From positions 1-59,231 of the forward strand of contig DAIDKV010000261.1 in NCBI GenBank assembly GCA_027449865.1: a DNA stretch of 59,231 nt, given 5' to 3'. The stretch comes from Planctomycetales bacterium. Its GTDB lineage: Bacteria > Planctomycetota > Planctomycetia > Isosphaerales > Isosphaeraceae. Both the position numbers and the translations under genes were made by a program. Every line of letters starts with the position of its first letter. Position 1 is the first letter of the stretch. This document shows, one piece after another, positions 9,101 to 16,828 of this stretch. The notes below the pieces were generated by a model. It was not told the origin of the DNA and ran no database searches. It saw only the letters and a list, made by a program, of their open reading frames with translations.

Positions 9101-11254
9101 TGCAACAAGTGCCACGACCACCCATTCGAGCGGTGGACCCAGGACCAGTATTATCAGACCGCCGCCTACTTCGCTCAGGTCGATCTGAAGGCCGACCCCG
9201 AAGGCAAGGGACAGATGATCGGCGGATCGGCCGTCGAGGGCGCCAAGCCGCTCTTTGAGATCGTCGCCGATACCAGCAAGGCGGAGGTCGTTCACGACCG
9301 GACCCGGAAAGTCACCGCGCCGAAGTTCCCGTATGAGAATGCCTATCCCCATCCGCCCGCCGGCTCGCCCCGACGGCTCGAACTGGCCGACTGGCTCACC
9401 TCGAAGGAAAACCCCTACTTCGCCCGGAGCTACGTGAACCGACTCTGGGGCTACCTCCTCGGCGCGGGGATCATCGAGCCGCTCGACGATATCCGGGCCG
9501 GGAACCCGCCGAGCAACCCCGAACTGCTCGACCACCTGACCAGCGAATTTATCAAGAGCGGCTTCGACGTCCGCCACGTGATGCGGCAAATCTGCAAGTC
9601 GCGGACCTATCAACTCTCGGTCGATTCCAACAAGTGGAACGCCGACGACCGGGTCAATTATTCGCACGCGCTGGCGCGTCGGCTGCCGGCCGAGGTGCTG
9701 CTTGACGCGGTTTACCGGGTGACAGGCTCGGTTTCGAAGATCCCGGGCGTGGCGCCGGGGACACGGGCCGCGGCGCTGCCGGACTCGGGCGTGGAGCTGC
9801 CGAGCGGGTTCCTGGCGACCTTCGGCCGCCCGGTTCGCGAGAGCGCCTGCGAGTGCGAACGATCGAGCGGGATGCAGCTTGGGCCGGTCATGGCGCTGGT
9901 GAGCGGCCCGACGCTGGCCGACGCGCTGGTGGACCCGTCGAGCGAGCTGAGCAAGCTGGTCGCCGGTCAGGGCGACGACGCGAAGCTGATCGACGAGCTT
10001 TTCGTGAGGATTCTCAACCGGGCGCCGACCTCGGCCGAGGTCGCGACCTGCCGGAAGGAGATCCAGGCGATCGAGGAGGATCACCGCCGGCTTGCCGAGG
10101 AGCTGGGTCGTCGCGAGGCCGCGTTCGCGATCCAGCGTCCCGCGCTCGAGCGTGAGCGACTCGCCCGGATCGCCGCGGCCGAGTCGGCCCTGGCGTCGTA
10201 TGAGCGCGGGCTCGGCACGAAGCTTGCCGAACAGCAGAAGAAGAAGGCCGAGGAGACCGCGCGGCTCCAGGCCGATCTCAAGAATTACGAGTCGACCGGC
10301 CTGGTGAAGGCGATGGCCGACTGGGAGAAGGCGCACGCCTCGTCGCTCGTCGATCGGTGGGTGGTGCTCGCCCCGAAGGCGACGACCACGACGAACCGGT
10401 CGGTCGCCGAGAAGTTGCCCGACGGCTCGATCCGGGTCTCGGGGCGGAACAAGAACGGGGTCGTCACGCTCCAGGTGGAGACCGAGCTGACCGGAATCAC
10501 CGGGTTCCGGCTGGAGGTTCTGCCGGATTCGAAGCTGCCGAACAACGGTCCCGGCCGGGCCACCGACGGCAACTTCGTGCTGAACGAGCTGGAAATTCTC
10601 GCCGGGCCGAAGGCCGACCCGAAGGCGTCGAAGCCGGTGAAGCTCAGCAATGCGCTGGCCGACTTCAGCCAGGGCAACTTCCCGGTCGCCAATGCGATCG
10701 ACGGCAACGCGAAGCAGCCGGCCAACGGCTGGGCGGTCTCGCCGATGACCGGGACCGTTCACTGGGCGACGTTTGAATCGGCCCAGCCGATCGGCGGTCC
10801 GGGCGGGACCGTTCTGACGATCAAGCTGCACCATCGGTATCGCGACGACTGGACGCTCGGCCGGTTCCGGATCTCCGCGACCCGAGGCCCCACTCCGATC
10901 GGCCTGAGCCTTCCCGAAACCCTCCGGGCCGCCATCGCCGTGGCACCCGAGATCCGAACCGAGGCTCAAAAAGCCGCTCTGCTGTCCTACTTCCGCGTGA
11001 TGGATGCCGGCTACCGATCGCGAACCGAGGCCCTCACCGCGAGCCAGGCGCCGATCCCGGTCGATCCGAAGTTGCAGACGCTTCGGGCCGCCATCGAGGC
11101 CGCCCGCAAGCCGATCGCCCCCGACCCCGCGCTCCTGGCGCTTCGCCGCGACGTGGAGATGAGCGTCGAACAGGTCGCCACCCGCCGGCTCACCGCCGCG
11201 CAGGACATCGCCTGGGCCCTCATCAACAGCCCGGCGTTCCTGTTCAACCATTGA
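6101..11254 (+). CDS. Planctomycete cytochrome c / WD40 / DUF1549-DUF1553 fusion protein
   Basis: The product is 1717 residues from ATG 6101, chosen because a signal peptide (KIKARGSCGLGAVAVLLSM...) follows directly; the frame is open to 5915. Domains in order: PSCyt1-type cytochrome c with CQGCH (Cys63/Cys66/His67); a WD40-like propeller (about 163-506, repeats such as AFSPDGKRLAV); Ig-like segments around a second cytochrome-like box CNAGTCHG (about 650); DUF1549 (about 840-1030, with DLTGLPPSSADV and CNKCHDHPFERWT); DUF1553 (about 1090-1290, RSYVNRLWGYLLGAGI); a charged coiled coil (about 1310-1400); and a discoidin/lectin-like segment containing ATDGNFVLNELEI. The family is large and exported, with unknown substrate; haem binding and polysaccharide handling are common proposals. 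A DUF1501 gene usually follows in planctomycetes but is missing here. Confidence 0.88.
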   Translation: MMKIKARGSCGLGAVAVLLSMTMATTMAGDTKPAAKKTKAVVKAGGPKVSYDKQIRPIFQAHCQGCHQPAKAGGAYVMTAFDRMLKGGESGEKAINPGHADASFLIDKITPEDGKAEMPQDQPPLSGAEIELIAQWIQQGAADDTPVNARAKYDLEHPPEYTRLPVIPAVAFSPDGSLLAVAGFHEVLLWKADGSALVARLIGLSQRIESLAFSPDGKRLAVTGGRPARMGEVQVWSVAKRKLVLSVPVTYDTVYGVSWSPDGSKIAFGCADNTVRAIDSKTGEQVLFMGSHADWALDTVFSADGKNLISVGRDMTAKLTEVATQRFVDNITSITPGALKGGLGALARHPNRDEIVVGGSDGEPKLYRVFRQTARVIGDDSNLIREFPPLTGRVTSVAVSDDGKRIAASSSLDGAGEVVVYGYEFDTGYPDELKKINQKVVSSRSAEEKAKLEKYHKEGVREIARVKVPQGGIYSVAFRPDGKVLAAAGADGVIRLIDPEKGTTLKEFAPVTVKPSSIAQGPPPAPVAPKQEEAVAAEALPKDASVRALEVTPKALRLNHRFAYAQMLVTARLASGEKIDATRMVEAVLSSPVAEVSRSGLVRPIADGKATLSLRLAGQSVEVPLTVLGVNTSPKVDFVHDVAPVLSRLGCNAGTCHGSAQGKAGFKLSLRGYDPIFDVRALTDDHAARRVNVASPDDSLMLLKPTGAAPHAGGVLMQPGEPYYEMIRSWVSDGARLDLTSPKVARIEVAPVNPVVERIGTRQQLRVLATYANGEVRDVTREAFLESGNSEVATAGRSGLMTAIRRGEAPVLARFEGNYASTTLTVMGDRSGFVWSEPPAYGTIDRLVAAKWRRMKILPSGLCTDAEYIRRVSLDLTGLPPSSADVRKFLADPRPSQVKRDELVDRLIGNPDFVDYWTNKWADLLQVNRKFLGVEGSLAFRDWIRKQVATNTPYDRFVREILTAAGSNRQNPAASYFKILREPTATMENTTQLFLAIRFNCNKCHDHPFERWTQDQYYQTAAYFAQVDLKADPEGKGQMIGGSAVEGAKPLFEIVADTSKAEVVHDRTRKVTAPKFPYENAYPHPPAGSPRRLELADWLTSKENPYFARSYVNRLWGYLLGAGIIEPLDDIRAGNPPSNPELLDHLTSEFIKSGFDVRHVMRQICKSRTYQLSVDSNKWNADDRVNYSHALARRLPAEVLLDAVYRVTGSVSKIPGVAPGTRAAALPDSGVELPSGFLATFGRPVRESACECERSSGMQLGPVMALVSGPTLADALVDPSSELSKLVAGQGDDAKLIDELFVRILNRAPTSAEVATCRKEIQAIEEDHRRLAEELGRREAAFAIQRPALERERLARIAAAESALASYERGLGTKLAEQQKKKAEETARLQADLKNYESTGLVKAMADWEKAHASSLVDRWVVLAPKATTTTNRSVAEKLPDGSIRVSGRNKNGVVTLQVETELTGITGFRLEVLPDSKLPNNGPGRATDGNFVLNELEILAGPKADPKASKPVKLSNALADFSQGNFPVANAIDGNAKQPANGWAVSPMTGTVHWATFESAQPIGGPGGTVLTIKLHHRYRDDWTLGRFRISATRGPTPIGLSLPETLRAAIAVAPEIRTEAQKAALLSYFRVMDAGYRSRTEALTASQAPIPVDPKLQTLRAAIEAARKPIAPDPALLALRRDVEMSVEQVATRRLTAAQDIAWALINSPAFLFNH

Positions 11255-11809
11255 AACACGCGTGCGAGGCGAAAAACACGCCTCGCCCTGTTTTTTTCTC
11301 CAGATCGCCCCCCGAGCCCGCCTCTCGACGCCGAGGACGGGTCGAGGAGGGCGGTGGCGCGCCCGGAAAATGCGTGCAGCCGTCAGGATTCCTGCGGTGC
11401 AGCGGAATGGAGAGCCGATCAGGGTCTACCGACTCTCCCGGCGCGTCGGACAGGGCCGAGAAAAAAAGTCGCGAATTCGGCCGGGGTGGTCGGGGCCGAA
11501 TTTTGATCGACGCCGCATTGTTAATAAGAGTTGCGCGGCGGCCCCTCGGAAAATCAGGACGGAGCCACGTTCCCGGACGTGGAACATCCGACCTCCTGAA
11601 GGGTCTGGATCGCCATCCGACGGATCGTCCCGGAAAACCCGGTGAGATTCGAGGAGCGAACTCTTGAGAAATGTTGCGGAATCGGGTAAAGAGAAGTTTG
11701 ATCCATCGCCCTGACGCCACTCTCTGGTCTCTCATGGAGAGCAACGGCGACAGTGCGGAGGGAGCGTTTCATCAAGTCTTTTTGAAAGACATGGTACTGA
11801 GGGTCTCAA
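11255..11809. other. Intergenic region, mostly without recognisable content
   Basis: This 555-base spacer between the cytochrome fusion gene and the small lipoprotein gene has no supported gene. A hairpin at 11474-11502 (arms aattcggcc/ggccgaatt, 11-base loop) is flanked by an A7 run on its left and TTTT overlapping its right arm. It could act as a terminator in either direction, although it is about 220 bases past the upstream stop. Confidence 0.4.
11474..11502. terminator. Candidate terminator hairpin
   Basis: Perfect 9-bp arms aattcggcc (11474-11482) and ggccgaatt (11494-11502), with an 11-base loop. The top strand shows ttttga at the end of the stem. The bottom strand has a T7 run about six bases beyond the stem. 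Assignment to a particular gene is uncertain. Confidence 0.3.
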
Positions 11810-12019
11810 ATGCGCAAGTCACCGTTCGTGTTGCGGTCGTTGACGTGGCGAGTCAGCCCCCTGGTGGTGTCGGCCCTGTTGATCGCCGGTTGCGATCAAT
11901 CCCCGACAAACCAGACGGCAGCATTCCCCGATGTGCCGAAGGTTGACATGAATACCAAGACACCTCCGAAGCCGGCGCCGGGGATGGACCGGGTGGGCTC
12001 GGATATCGCCCCGAAGTAA
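11810..12019 (+). CDS. Small lipoprotein next to a DUF1559 gene
   Basis: The product is 69 residues: positively charged N-terminus (MRKSPFVLRSLTWR), hydrophobic stretch VSPLVVSALL and lipobox LIAG-C29, then a Pro/Lys/Asp-rich tail (FPDVPKVDMNTKTPPKPAPG). After lipidation the mature peptide would be about 41 residues, anchored in a membrane. The DUF1559 gene starts 343 bases downstream on the same strand. A second lipoprotein of the same size and layout sits upstream of the other DUF1559 gene (22962-23168), which supports both being real. Function unknown. Confidence 0.7.
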   Translation: MRKSPFVLRSLTWRVSPLVVSALLIAGCDQSPTNQTAAFPDVPKVDMNTKTPPKPAPGMDRVGSDIAPK

Positions 12020-12362
12020 TCCGTGAGTAGTTGAGGGCAGGCCGATCCAAGGGGATGGCCTGAACCGTCCCGGGTTTCTGGCGCGTGATCGCGGCGATGG
12101 GTCGTTTGCCGTCGAGCGCACGATTGGACGCCCGGGGAGATTCGGTCGGAGCACGATTCGCCGATCCTGTCTGTCGGTGGAAGGCCCTGCTCCTAATTTC
12201 TTGGGATCGATCCGATCCGATTCAGCTCTGGGTGTGTGTATGCGCGCCCTTCGTATCCTTGATGCGGGATGACCGGGCTTCTGGTCACGCGTCGACGTCG
12301 TTATCGTCGTTCTCTACTCATCACTTCTCGATTGGCTTCTCGGTTTTTTGGAGGCTGAATTC
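12020..12362. other. Leader region between lipoprotein and DUF1559 gene
   Basis: I see no gene in these 343 bases. The last part (12340-12362) carries a T-run and the GGAGG ribosome binding site of the DUF1559 gene. The length would allow a separate promoter, but no clear -35/-10 pair stands out. Confidence 0.4.
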
Positions 12363-13529
12363 ATGCGAGGAAATCCGTTCCTTTCCCGGACCAGGCGTCC
12401 GGGCCGCACCGTTCGGGGGTTCACCCTGATCGAGCTGCTGGTGGTCATCGCCATCATCGCCGTTCTGATCGCGCTTTTGCTTCCGGCGGTGCAGGCCGCG
12501 CGCGAGGCCGCTCGCCGCGCCCAGTGCACCAACAATTTGAAGCAGCTCGGCCTGGGCCTGCACAACTACCATTCGGCGAACAACGCATTTCCGCCGGGCG
12601 GTTGCCGGACTTTCGGCGGCGGTAACAACAATCTCTGGGGCTCGTGGAGCCCTCAGGCGATGATGCTCCCCTACCTGGAGCAGACGCCGGCCTACAACGC
12701 GCTCAACTTCTCGTGGGAGATCTGGAATAACGGGACCGGCTCGGCGATCAACGCCACCGGGATCTCGATGAAGATCAACTCCTTCATCTGCCCGTCGTCG
12801 ATCACGGTGCCCGCCGGCCAGGGCTTCTTCTACAACATGCCCCTGCCCGGCTATTACCTGCCCGGCAACAACTACTTCATGTGCACCGGCTCGAGCGTCA
12901 TGTGGCGGTGCGACCCGGGTGCCACGAGCAACGGCCAGCGGTGCGTCCCCAACGGGTTGTTCTGCGTCGGCGGCGGGGCTTACTCGATCAGCGACGTCAC
13001 CGACGGGACCTCGAACACCATCGCCGCAGGCGAGTGGCGGACCGGCGACTGGAACAATTTCCAGAAGTCGATCCAGGACTTCATCGGCAACCAGAATTAC
13101 TCGGACTGGCAAGCCACCTCACGCGACCTGATCTCGCCGTACGGCAACATGCCCCTTGGCGGCAGCCTGGTGCAGACGGCCCTCAACCAGTGCTCCACGA
13201 TCTGGCAGACCGGGAGCGACTCGAGCTACGGCACTGGCGGTCAGCGGAGCTGGAACGGCCCGTTCTGGGCGATGGGGCTCTACGCCTACTCCCTGGGTAA
13301 CGTCGTCGTCCCGCCCAACTCGCAGTATCCTTATTGCGAGTTCTGGAGCACCAACGCCGACTGGGACGCCGGTGGCATCATCGGCCTGACCAGCTTCCAC
13401 CCGGGCGGCGCCAACATCATGATGGCCGACGGCTCGGTTCGCTTCCTCAAGTCGAGCGTGGCCTGGAACACCCTCTGGGGCCTCGGTTCCCGGGCCCAGG
13501 GCGAGGTCATCAGCTCTGACTCGTATTGA
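12363..13529 (+). CDS. DUF1559 prepilin-like surface protein (first copy)
   Basis: The start is ATG 12363, placed by GGAGG eight bases upstream; the product is 388 residues. It has a type IV prepilin N-terminus: basic leader RPGRTVRG, processing site G/FTLIELLVVIAIIAVLIALL, and the conserved AVQAAREAARRAQCTNNLKQ helix. The DUF1559 domain follows, ending with FHPGGANIMMADGSVRFLK and GSRAQGEV. Members are abundant in planctomycetes, look like pseudopilins (H-x-G landmark near the C-terminus), and are thought to be processed by a prepilin peptidase; their job is unproven. The upstream small lipoprotein is the likely partner. No pilus assembly ATPase or peptidase gene is nearby. Confidence 0.9.
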   Translation: MRGNPFLSRTRRPGRTVRGFTLIELLVVIAIIAVLIALLLPAVQAAREAARRAQCTNNLKQLGLGLHNYHSANNAFPPGGCRTFGGGNNNLWGSWSPQAMMLPYLEQTPAYNALNFSWEIWNNGTGSAINATGISMKINSFICPSSITVPAGQGFFYNMPLPGYYLPGNNYFMCTGSSVMWRCDPGATSNGQRCVPNGLFCVGGGAYSISDVTDGTSNTIAAGEWRTGDWNNFQKSIQDFIGNQNYSDWQATSRDLISPYGNMPLGGSLVQTALNQCSTIWQTGSDSSYGTGGQRSWNGPFWAMGLYAYSLGNVVVPPNSQYPYCEFWSTNADWDAGGIIGLTSFHPGGANIMMADGSVRFLKSSVAWNTLWGLGSRAQGEVISSDSY

Positions 13530-13654
13530 GCGTTGTCCTTCGGTTCGTCGTCGGGTCGGGAGGCTGAGGCCGTCTCGACCCGACCGGCCCGCGATTCCAA
13601 ACGCCGTCCGATCGCCCAATCTCCGGGCGGCCGGGCGGCGTTCGCGTTTCGATC

Positions 13655-14644
13655 CTACTTGCTCGGAAGATCCTGGACCGTCGTCCGGGCGAAGTGGCTC
13701 CAGCGCTCGTTGATGGCGTCAACGCCCGGAACTCCGCCATGGACGTAGAGGCCGTATCGGAGCCGGAGCGGCTGGCCCGGCTGGATGGTGATCGGCCGAT
13801 CGAAGGTCAGACTGGCTCCCATCCAGCCGTCGTCGCGGACGTGGAACGGAGTCGGGTGGCCGGGGTTCGACGGGTGGTCGAAAAGCGTGATCCCCTCAGC
13901 CGCCTTCGGAGTGATCGGGCCCGAGTAATCCACCCAGCGCGCTCGCTTCCAGAAGACGCCGTGGGAACCCTTCTCGCCGATATTTCCCTCGGAATTGCGG
14001 ATCAGGCCGCCGCCGTCGTTCACGCCGATGGTCTTCGCCATCCTCACGCCGATCGGGCCGAAAGGCGTCTTGCCGAGCGTGGCGGGTTGACCCTGCGCCT
14101 CGAACTGAAGGTCGAGGATCAAAAGCCATTCCTCCCGCGGAAGCGGCTGCACGACCATCCCCCTGCGCTCCATCATGTGGGTCTTTCCGCCCTTCCCGAC
14201 CCAGGCGTTCAGCGCGACGATCGAGGCGCCGGCGTCGGCGTCGTCGTAGCGGATGATCCGGCGATGGACGATCCGGCCCGCGCCTCGATCGTCCCAGAAG
14301 GAGTCGCCATTCACGTCGTGGTGAGCGATCCAGACGGAGTTGTGGTGGCTGTGCGTCACCGGATCGTGAGGGTGTCCCATCCGGGTCAATGACCGGCCCG
14401 AGGGACCGACGATTGGGTAGAGAAACGGACGGTGGAGGGTCGGGCCGAAAAAGTAGCGGGTTCGCTCCACACCGTCGCGCTGGATCGACGCCTGATCGTC
14501 CGGAAGCGGGAGCACCTGCATCCGGGGGATGGGTTTGGCGTCGGGCAGCGGCACCTGCGCCTCGGCGGGATGGCCGACCAGAACAAGGACCAGGGAAGCC
14601 AAAAGGCGGCCGGGGCGCCCCGCGAAGAATGGACTTTTCATCAT
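13655..14644 (-). CDS. Secreted DUF6807 (PmoA-like) family protein
   Basis: The product is 329 residues with signal peptide GRLLASLVLVLVGHPAEAQ. A His-rich block, GHPHDPVTHSHHNSVWIAHH (about 92-111), then FWDD and the pattern RDDGWMGASLTFDRPITI...RYGLYVHGG near the end fit the DUF6807/'PmoA' Pfam family. Despite that name, the family is not methane monooxygenase. It is frequent next to sugar-catabolism genes in planctomycetes and Bacteroidota. The gene begins 48 bases after the stop of the 14693-16501 gene on the same strand, suggesting co-transcription. The His cluster suggests metal or sugar binding (inference). Confidence 0.75.
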   Translation of the reverse strand: MMKSPFFAGRPGRLLASLVLVLVGHPAEAQVPLPDAKPIPRMQVLPLPDDQASIQRDGVERTRYFFGPTLHRPFLYPIVGPSGRSLTRMGHPHDPVTHSHHNSVWIAHHDVNGDSFWDDRGAGRIVHRRIIRYDDADAGASIVALNAWVGKGGKTHMMERRGMVVQPLPREEWLLILDLQFEAQGQPATLGKTPFGPIGVRMAKTIGVNDGGGLIRNSEGNIGEKGSHGVFWKRARWVDYSGPITPKAAEGITLFDHPSNPGHPTPFHVRDDGWMGASLTFDRPITIQPGQPLRLRYGLYVHGGVPGVDAINERWSHFARTTVQDLPSK

Positions 14645-14692
14645 GACTGGTCGTCCTGATAAGAAATGGGAAATCCATCACCGAAAGAAATC

Positions 14693-16501
14693 TTACCTGT
14701 TCGGGCGCTGGCCGATGACGATGGGGACATAACCGGTTTCCATCCCCTTTGGCGGGGTGACGATCAGGGCCGGGTCGAGCCGGACGAGGGAGCCCGAACG
14801 GGGTGGCGGCATGTAGTCGCGATCGATGGTCCAGCGCTCGTGGATCGCGGCGACCAGTTTTTGAAGGCGCTCCCTTTTCGTGTTGTCCCAGTGGTATTGC
14901 TGGAAGACGGGCTGATCGATGAAGCGATACCAGGCATAGGTCACCCTGGAGCCATCAATCAGGGTGACGGTGGTGGCGGGAGTCGCCGGACCCGGGGTTT
15001 TCCAGGCGGGGGAAGTCGGGGTGATGTAGGCCGAGCCCTTCGTCGACGCGGGGAAGCTCTGGGTCGTCAGGCCGGTCTCGGGTGGGACGTCGCTCGATCG
15101 GATGGGAATCCGCTTCTCGCCCTCGTGGCGGAAGTATTCGGGGAAATCGCCTGGCCGGGTGATGCCGTTGCGCGACCATTTCATCCCCCAACGATTTCCT
15201 GGGAAAATCTGGGTTGAGCAAATGGCCTCGACACCGGTGATCAGCTTGCCGCCCTGGTCGTATCGCGTCGGGCTGGTGGTGAGTGTGGGCTTCGAGATAC
15301 CAGCGGGATCGAACGCACCTGTGCAGGGAACACCCTCGTCACGCCAGCGCTGGATGGCATGGGAAAGCGCCGCTTTTGAGAAATAGGTCACATCCTGCAC
15401 CAGGACCGCCTCGCCCCGGGAATCGACAGGAAAGTGTAGCCTGGGGATGCGAGAATACACCGTGCCCTTGCCATCGCCAGCTTCGAGGCGAGGCACCGTG
15501 TTGATCTCGATCGCGCCGCCGCCTACCACGCCGGGCCGGGCATCCAGCCCTCGCCCGTGGAGGAACGGTTCGTGGAAGATCGCGCCGATCTTGCTCCAGG
15601 TTTCCGGGACGTAGAACGCGATCGGGCCCTTGAAGTTAGCGGCGTTGAGGAAGCAGGTCCAGCTCTGGTCGCCTGTCGGCGGGTCGTTCGAGGTTGGGGC
15701 GGTGAAGGGGAGGGCCAGCCAGGCGTACCCAAGGAATTGCCCGTCGCGGCGGTCGCGAAAGGGAAGTCCGTCGGGCGGGATCAGCAGGCGATTACTGAGC
15801 TGGGCGATCCCAAGGCGATCGTCCGGCAGCGACTCGTCATGGTAAAAGAAGGACCACCCCGGCGAGCCGACCTCGTAATCGTAACACTGGGGTGTGGCAT
15901 TCATGCTGAACTTCGGCCAGTCGTAACGGAAATGATTCCCTGCCCAGTAACCGAGCCCGCCCTCGACCGTTTGAAAAACACTCCCCCAGGTGGGTCCACG
16001 TTCCTTCCAGTTTCGGGCGAGCGTGCCCACGGGAGCCAGCGGACGATCCTTGTTATCCGAATTGTCGGGAAGGATCCAGCAGCCCGGTAGGCCGATCTGA
16101 AATCCCGTGTAGGGCCGGTCGATCAAAGCCCAGACGGCCGAATAAAAGCCAATACCCGCGGTGTATTTCGCCTTCTCGGGGTCTGGCCGTGTACTGTAAT
16201 GGATATAGCCGTGAAGGCCGTTGGAATGCGTGGTGATCGCCGGCGGCTCGGCCCAGGCATGGGACGGACGAAAAACGACCGCCAGAGACAACAGAAAAAA
16301 GAGGCAAATCCGTCGGACCGGCCCGAGAATGGGTCTGGACGCGGAGCTTTCACGATCACCGCTTGCCGTCCATTTCTGGGATTCGGTTGACCCCCGAATC
16401 TGGTGATCCTCATCGCGTTTCCAGGGGACGGTTCCACTCGGGCTGACGCCCAATTCGCCGAAGGGTCCGCTCCAGGTCGATTGTCGTTTCGTGGTTGGCA
16501 T
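14693..16501 (-). CDS. Secreted protein of unknown family
   Basis: The frame gives 602 residues from ATG 16501. The first ~63 residues look non-native, and the apparent signal sequence (RRICLFFLLSLAVVFRPSHAWA) starts near residue 64. A TTG near codon 17 is another possible start. The mature part is rich in Trp, Tyr and Phe (e.g. WSFFYHDESLPDDRLG, GGLGYWAGNHFRYDWPKFSM), like exported carbohydrate-active or lectin-like proteins. I recognise no domain or catalytic motif. It precedes the DUF6807 gene by 48 bases on the same strand, so the two may act together outside the cytoplasm. Confidence 0.6.
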   Translation of the reverse strand: MPTTKRQSTWSGPFGELGVSPSGTVPWKRDEDHQIRGSTESQKWTASGDRESSASRPILGPVRRICLFFLLSLAVVFRPSHAWAEPPAITTHSNGLHGYIHYSTRPDPEKAKYTAGIGFYSAVWALIDRPYTGFQIGLPGCWILPDNSDNKDRPLAPVGTLARNWKERGPTWGSVFQTVEGGLGYWAGNHFRYDWPKFSMNATPQCYDYEVGSPGWSFFYHDESLPDDRLGIAQLSNRLLIPPDGLPFRDRRDGQFLGYAWLALPFTAPTSNDPPTGDQSWTCFLNAANFKGPIAFYVPETWSKIGAIFHEPFLHGRGLDARPGVVGGGAIEINTVPRLEAGDGKGTVYSRIPRLHFPVDSRGEAVLVQDVTYFSKAALSHAIQRWRDEGVPCTGAFDPAGISKPTLTTSPTRYDQGGKLITGVEAICSTQIFPGNRWGMKWSRNGITRPGDFPEYFRHEGEKRIPIRSSDVPPETGLTTQSFPASTKGSAYITPTSPAWKTPGPATPATTVTLIDGSRVTYAWYRFIDQPVFQQYHWDNTKRERLQKLVAAIHERWTIDRDYMPPPRSGSLVRLDPALIVTPPKGMETGYVPIVIGQRPNR

Positions 16502-16603
16502 TGGGCACCTGTCGGCGAAGTGATCGTTGGTCCACGACGATGGACCACCCTGCTCTTGAGTTTACTCGCAAAGGCTGGACGAATCAGCAGAGAGTCAGAG
16601 CGA

Positions 16604-16735
16604 GGTCGAGTCGCAATCGATCGGAATGGATTCACCACGGAGTCAGCGCACGGTCGAGTCGCGATCGATCGGAATGGATTCACCACAGAGTCACAGAGGG
16701 CACAGAGAATACAGAGTAAGAAGGGGGCACAGAGG
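16604..16735. repeat. 48-bp tandem direct repeat running into a CACAGAG 9-nt repeat
   Basis: Two 42-base copies (16604-16645 and 16652-16693, both starting ggtcgagtcgc) differ at two positions and repeat with a 48-base period. Each ends in ggattcaccac(g/a)gagtca. The second continues into cacagagggcacagagaata, a 9-nt-period variant of the CACGAAA repeats elsewhere in the window. Confidence 0.75.
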
Positions 16736-16758
16736 ACGATTACGGAGGCAAGAAAGTG

Positions 16759-16812
16759 GGTCAGTCTTTCCAGCCTGACCCACTCGAAATGGTCAGGCTG
16801 GAAAGACTGACC
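16759..16812. repeat. Perfect 22-bp inverted repeat beyond the histidine kinase gene
   Basis: The arms ggtcagtctttccagcctga(cc) at 16759-16780 and its exact reverse complement at 16791-16812 enclose a 10-base loop. The stem begins 17 bases after the stop codon of the leftward kinase gene. There is no T-run immediately after it, so it is a strong hairpin that might stabilise the mRNA 3' end or be a small mobile palindrome rather than a classical terminator. Confidence 0.7.
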
Positions 16813-16828
16813 TACTTGAACTTCTACT

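Noticed and set aside
5888-11251. A minus-strand open frame of about 1787 codons opposite the cytochrome fusion gene
   Set aside because: It mirrors the real gene almost end to end and shows no domains. Its composition (Arg/Gly/Asp/Leu-rich) is what the reverse frame of GC-rich codons gives.
16604-16735. Direct repeats as a CRISPR array
   Set aside because: Only two copies with a 6-base gap, no spacer-sized intervals, and no cas genes.
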